NCBI GenBank assembly: GCA_963747775.1
Contig: CAVVGT010000016.1
Span: 682,001-746,000, forward strand
Length of the DNA stretch: 64,000 bases
Reading direction: 5' to 3'
Source of the DNA: JAGVSZ01 sp963747775
GTDB lineage: Bacteria > Pseudomonadota > Gammaproteobacteria > Burkholderiales > SG8-39
Within the stretch, counting starts at the first letter, position 1, and every line of letters starts with the position of its first letter. The translations under genes and the position numbers were made by a program. Below, piece by piece: positions 63,458 to 64,000 of this stretch. The notes beneath the pieces were generated by a model, which worked only from the letters and a program-made list of their open reading frames with translations, was not told where the DNA came from and ran no database searches.

Positions 63458-64000
63458 GTGTTCGCCTATCTCGTAAAGCGTCTCCTCGCGACCATCCCCG
63501 TCATGGGGGTGGTCGCGCTCTTCGTCTTTTCGCTGCTGTACATCAGCCCCGGCGACCCGGCCGCGATCATCGCCGGCGACATCGCCACGGACGAGGACAT
63601 CGCGCGCATCCGCGCGAAGCTCGGCCTCGACCAGCCGCTACTTCGTGCGCTTCGGCACCTGGCTCTGGGCGCTTGCGCACGGCGATCTCGGCATCTCGAT
63701 CTTCACCAACCTGCCGGTCTCGCAGCTCGATCGCGCAGCGACTCGAGCCGACGGTCGCGCTGACGCTCTGCACGCTGATCGTCGACCGTGCTGACGGCGG
63801 TGCCGATCGGCGTGATCGCCGCGTGGCGCGTCGGCACCTGGATCGACCGCGTGGTGATGGGTTTCTCGGTGCTCGGCTTCTCGGTGCCGGTGTTCGTGTT
63901 CGCGTACCTGCTGATGTTCGTGTTCGCGATCGAGCTCGAATGGCTGCCGGTGCAGGGCTACGTGAGCATCACCGAGGGCTTCTGGCCGTTCCTGCGCCAC
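63458..64000 (+). CDS. ABC transporter permease, DppB type (partial, frameshifted)
   Basis: GTG at 63458 opens FAYLVKRLLATIPVMGVVAL, helix 1 of the DppB/OppB family. YISPGDPAAIIAGDIATDED and an N-terminal periplasmic loop follow. After about 63640 the frame shifts; GTWLWALAHGDLGISIF, VPIGVIAAWRVGTWIDRVVM and SVLGFSVPVFVFAYLLMFVF are found in other frames up to the right edge. The gene continues outside the window. Confidence 0.85.

Noticed and set aside
1..64000. tRNA, rRNA, CRISPR, insertion sequence, phage or intrinsic terminators with U tracts
   Set aside because: I looked for cloverleaf-like arms, repeated spacers, transposase motifs and T runs after stems and found none I could support.

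Overview
The window is very GC-rich chromosomal DNA from an aerobic Gram-negative bacterium. The outer-membrane machinery (TamA/TamB, OMPLA-type phospholipase A, AsmA), lipoproteins with lipoboxes, a Tat-exported carbonic anhydrase and the family make-up point to a proteobacterium, most likely a Betaproteobacterium of Burkholderiales type. That placement is inference from gene content; there is no rRNA to confirm it. I saw no tRNA, rRNA, CRISPR array, insertion sequence or prophage.

Layout. 0-1.3 kb: a partial DUF502 membrane protein and a hypothetical protein, both on the minus strand. 1.5-8.7 kb: a respiratory block with a ferric-reductase-like flavocytochrome, a tandemly duplicated 84-bp unit carrying tiny ORFs, and an aa3-type oxidase cluster (CtaG, CopD-like, CoxB, a CoxA-CoxC fusion, small membrane proteins). 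8.8-11.1 kb: 3-hydroxybutyrate dehydrogenase and a GntP permease. 11.1-15.6 kb: an RND pump with its adaptor (minus strand), then a C-terminal remnant of an NhaC-type antiporter. 15.7-19.0 kb: Tat carbonic anhydrase, MarC, a pentapeptide-repeat protein and phospholipase A. 19.0-25.7 kb: a complete urease operon on the minus strand (ureA-B-C-E-F-G-D, then a urea transporter and a coupled 28-residue ORF) behind a good sigma70 promoter. 25.8-31.2 kb: a DUF1576 transporter and a reduced Mrp antiporter operon (E-F-G-B-C-D). 31.2-41.0 kb: mostly minus-strand envelope genes (UPF0114, two patatins, lipoproteins, a ceramidase-like protein, a second GntP permease) plus a plus-strand alkylsulfatase split by an in-frame TAG. 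41.2-54.5 kb: TamB/TamA, a flavin monooxygenase, a divergent type II dehydroquinase-like protein, AsmA, VanZ-like and macro-domain proteins. 54.6-64.0 kb: PPK2, then a DUF3141 / MaoC-phosphotransacetylase / acetate kinase / FabI operon, a small RRM-like protein and the start of a peptide-type ABC importer.

Integrity. From about 56.8 kb to the right end nearly every gene is broken by many single-base shifts, although the protein sequence is otherwise well conserved. Almost all can be repaired by removing one C or G that creates a CG dinucleotide, typically inside CGA or TCG. The same signature explains frameshifts in the RND pump and the second GntP gene. I read this as a systematic sequencing or consensus artefact near a contig end rather than true decay. 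The NhaC remnant and the alkylsulfatase amber codon do not fit that signature and may be real.

How the genes work together: urease, its transporter and the periplasmic carbonic anhydrase handle urea, ammonia and CO2/bicarbonate; Mrp and DUF1576 handle ions or other solutes; 3-hydroxybutyrate dehydrogenase, GntP and the DUF3141-Pta-AckA operon link hydroxyacid or PHA metabolism to acetyl-phosphate and ATP.
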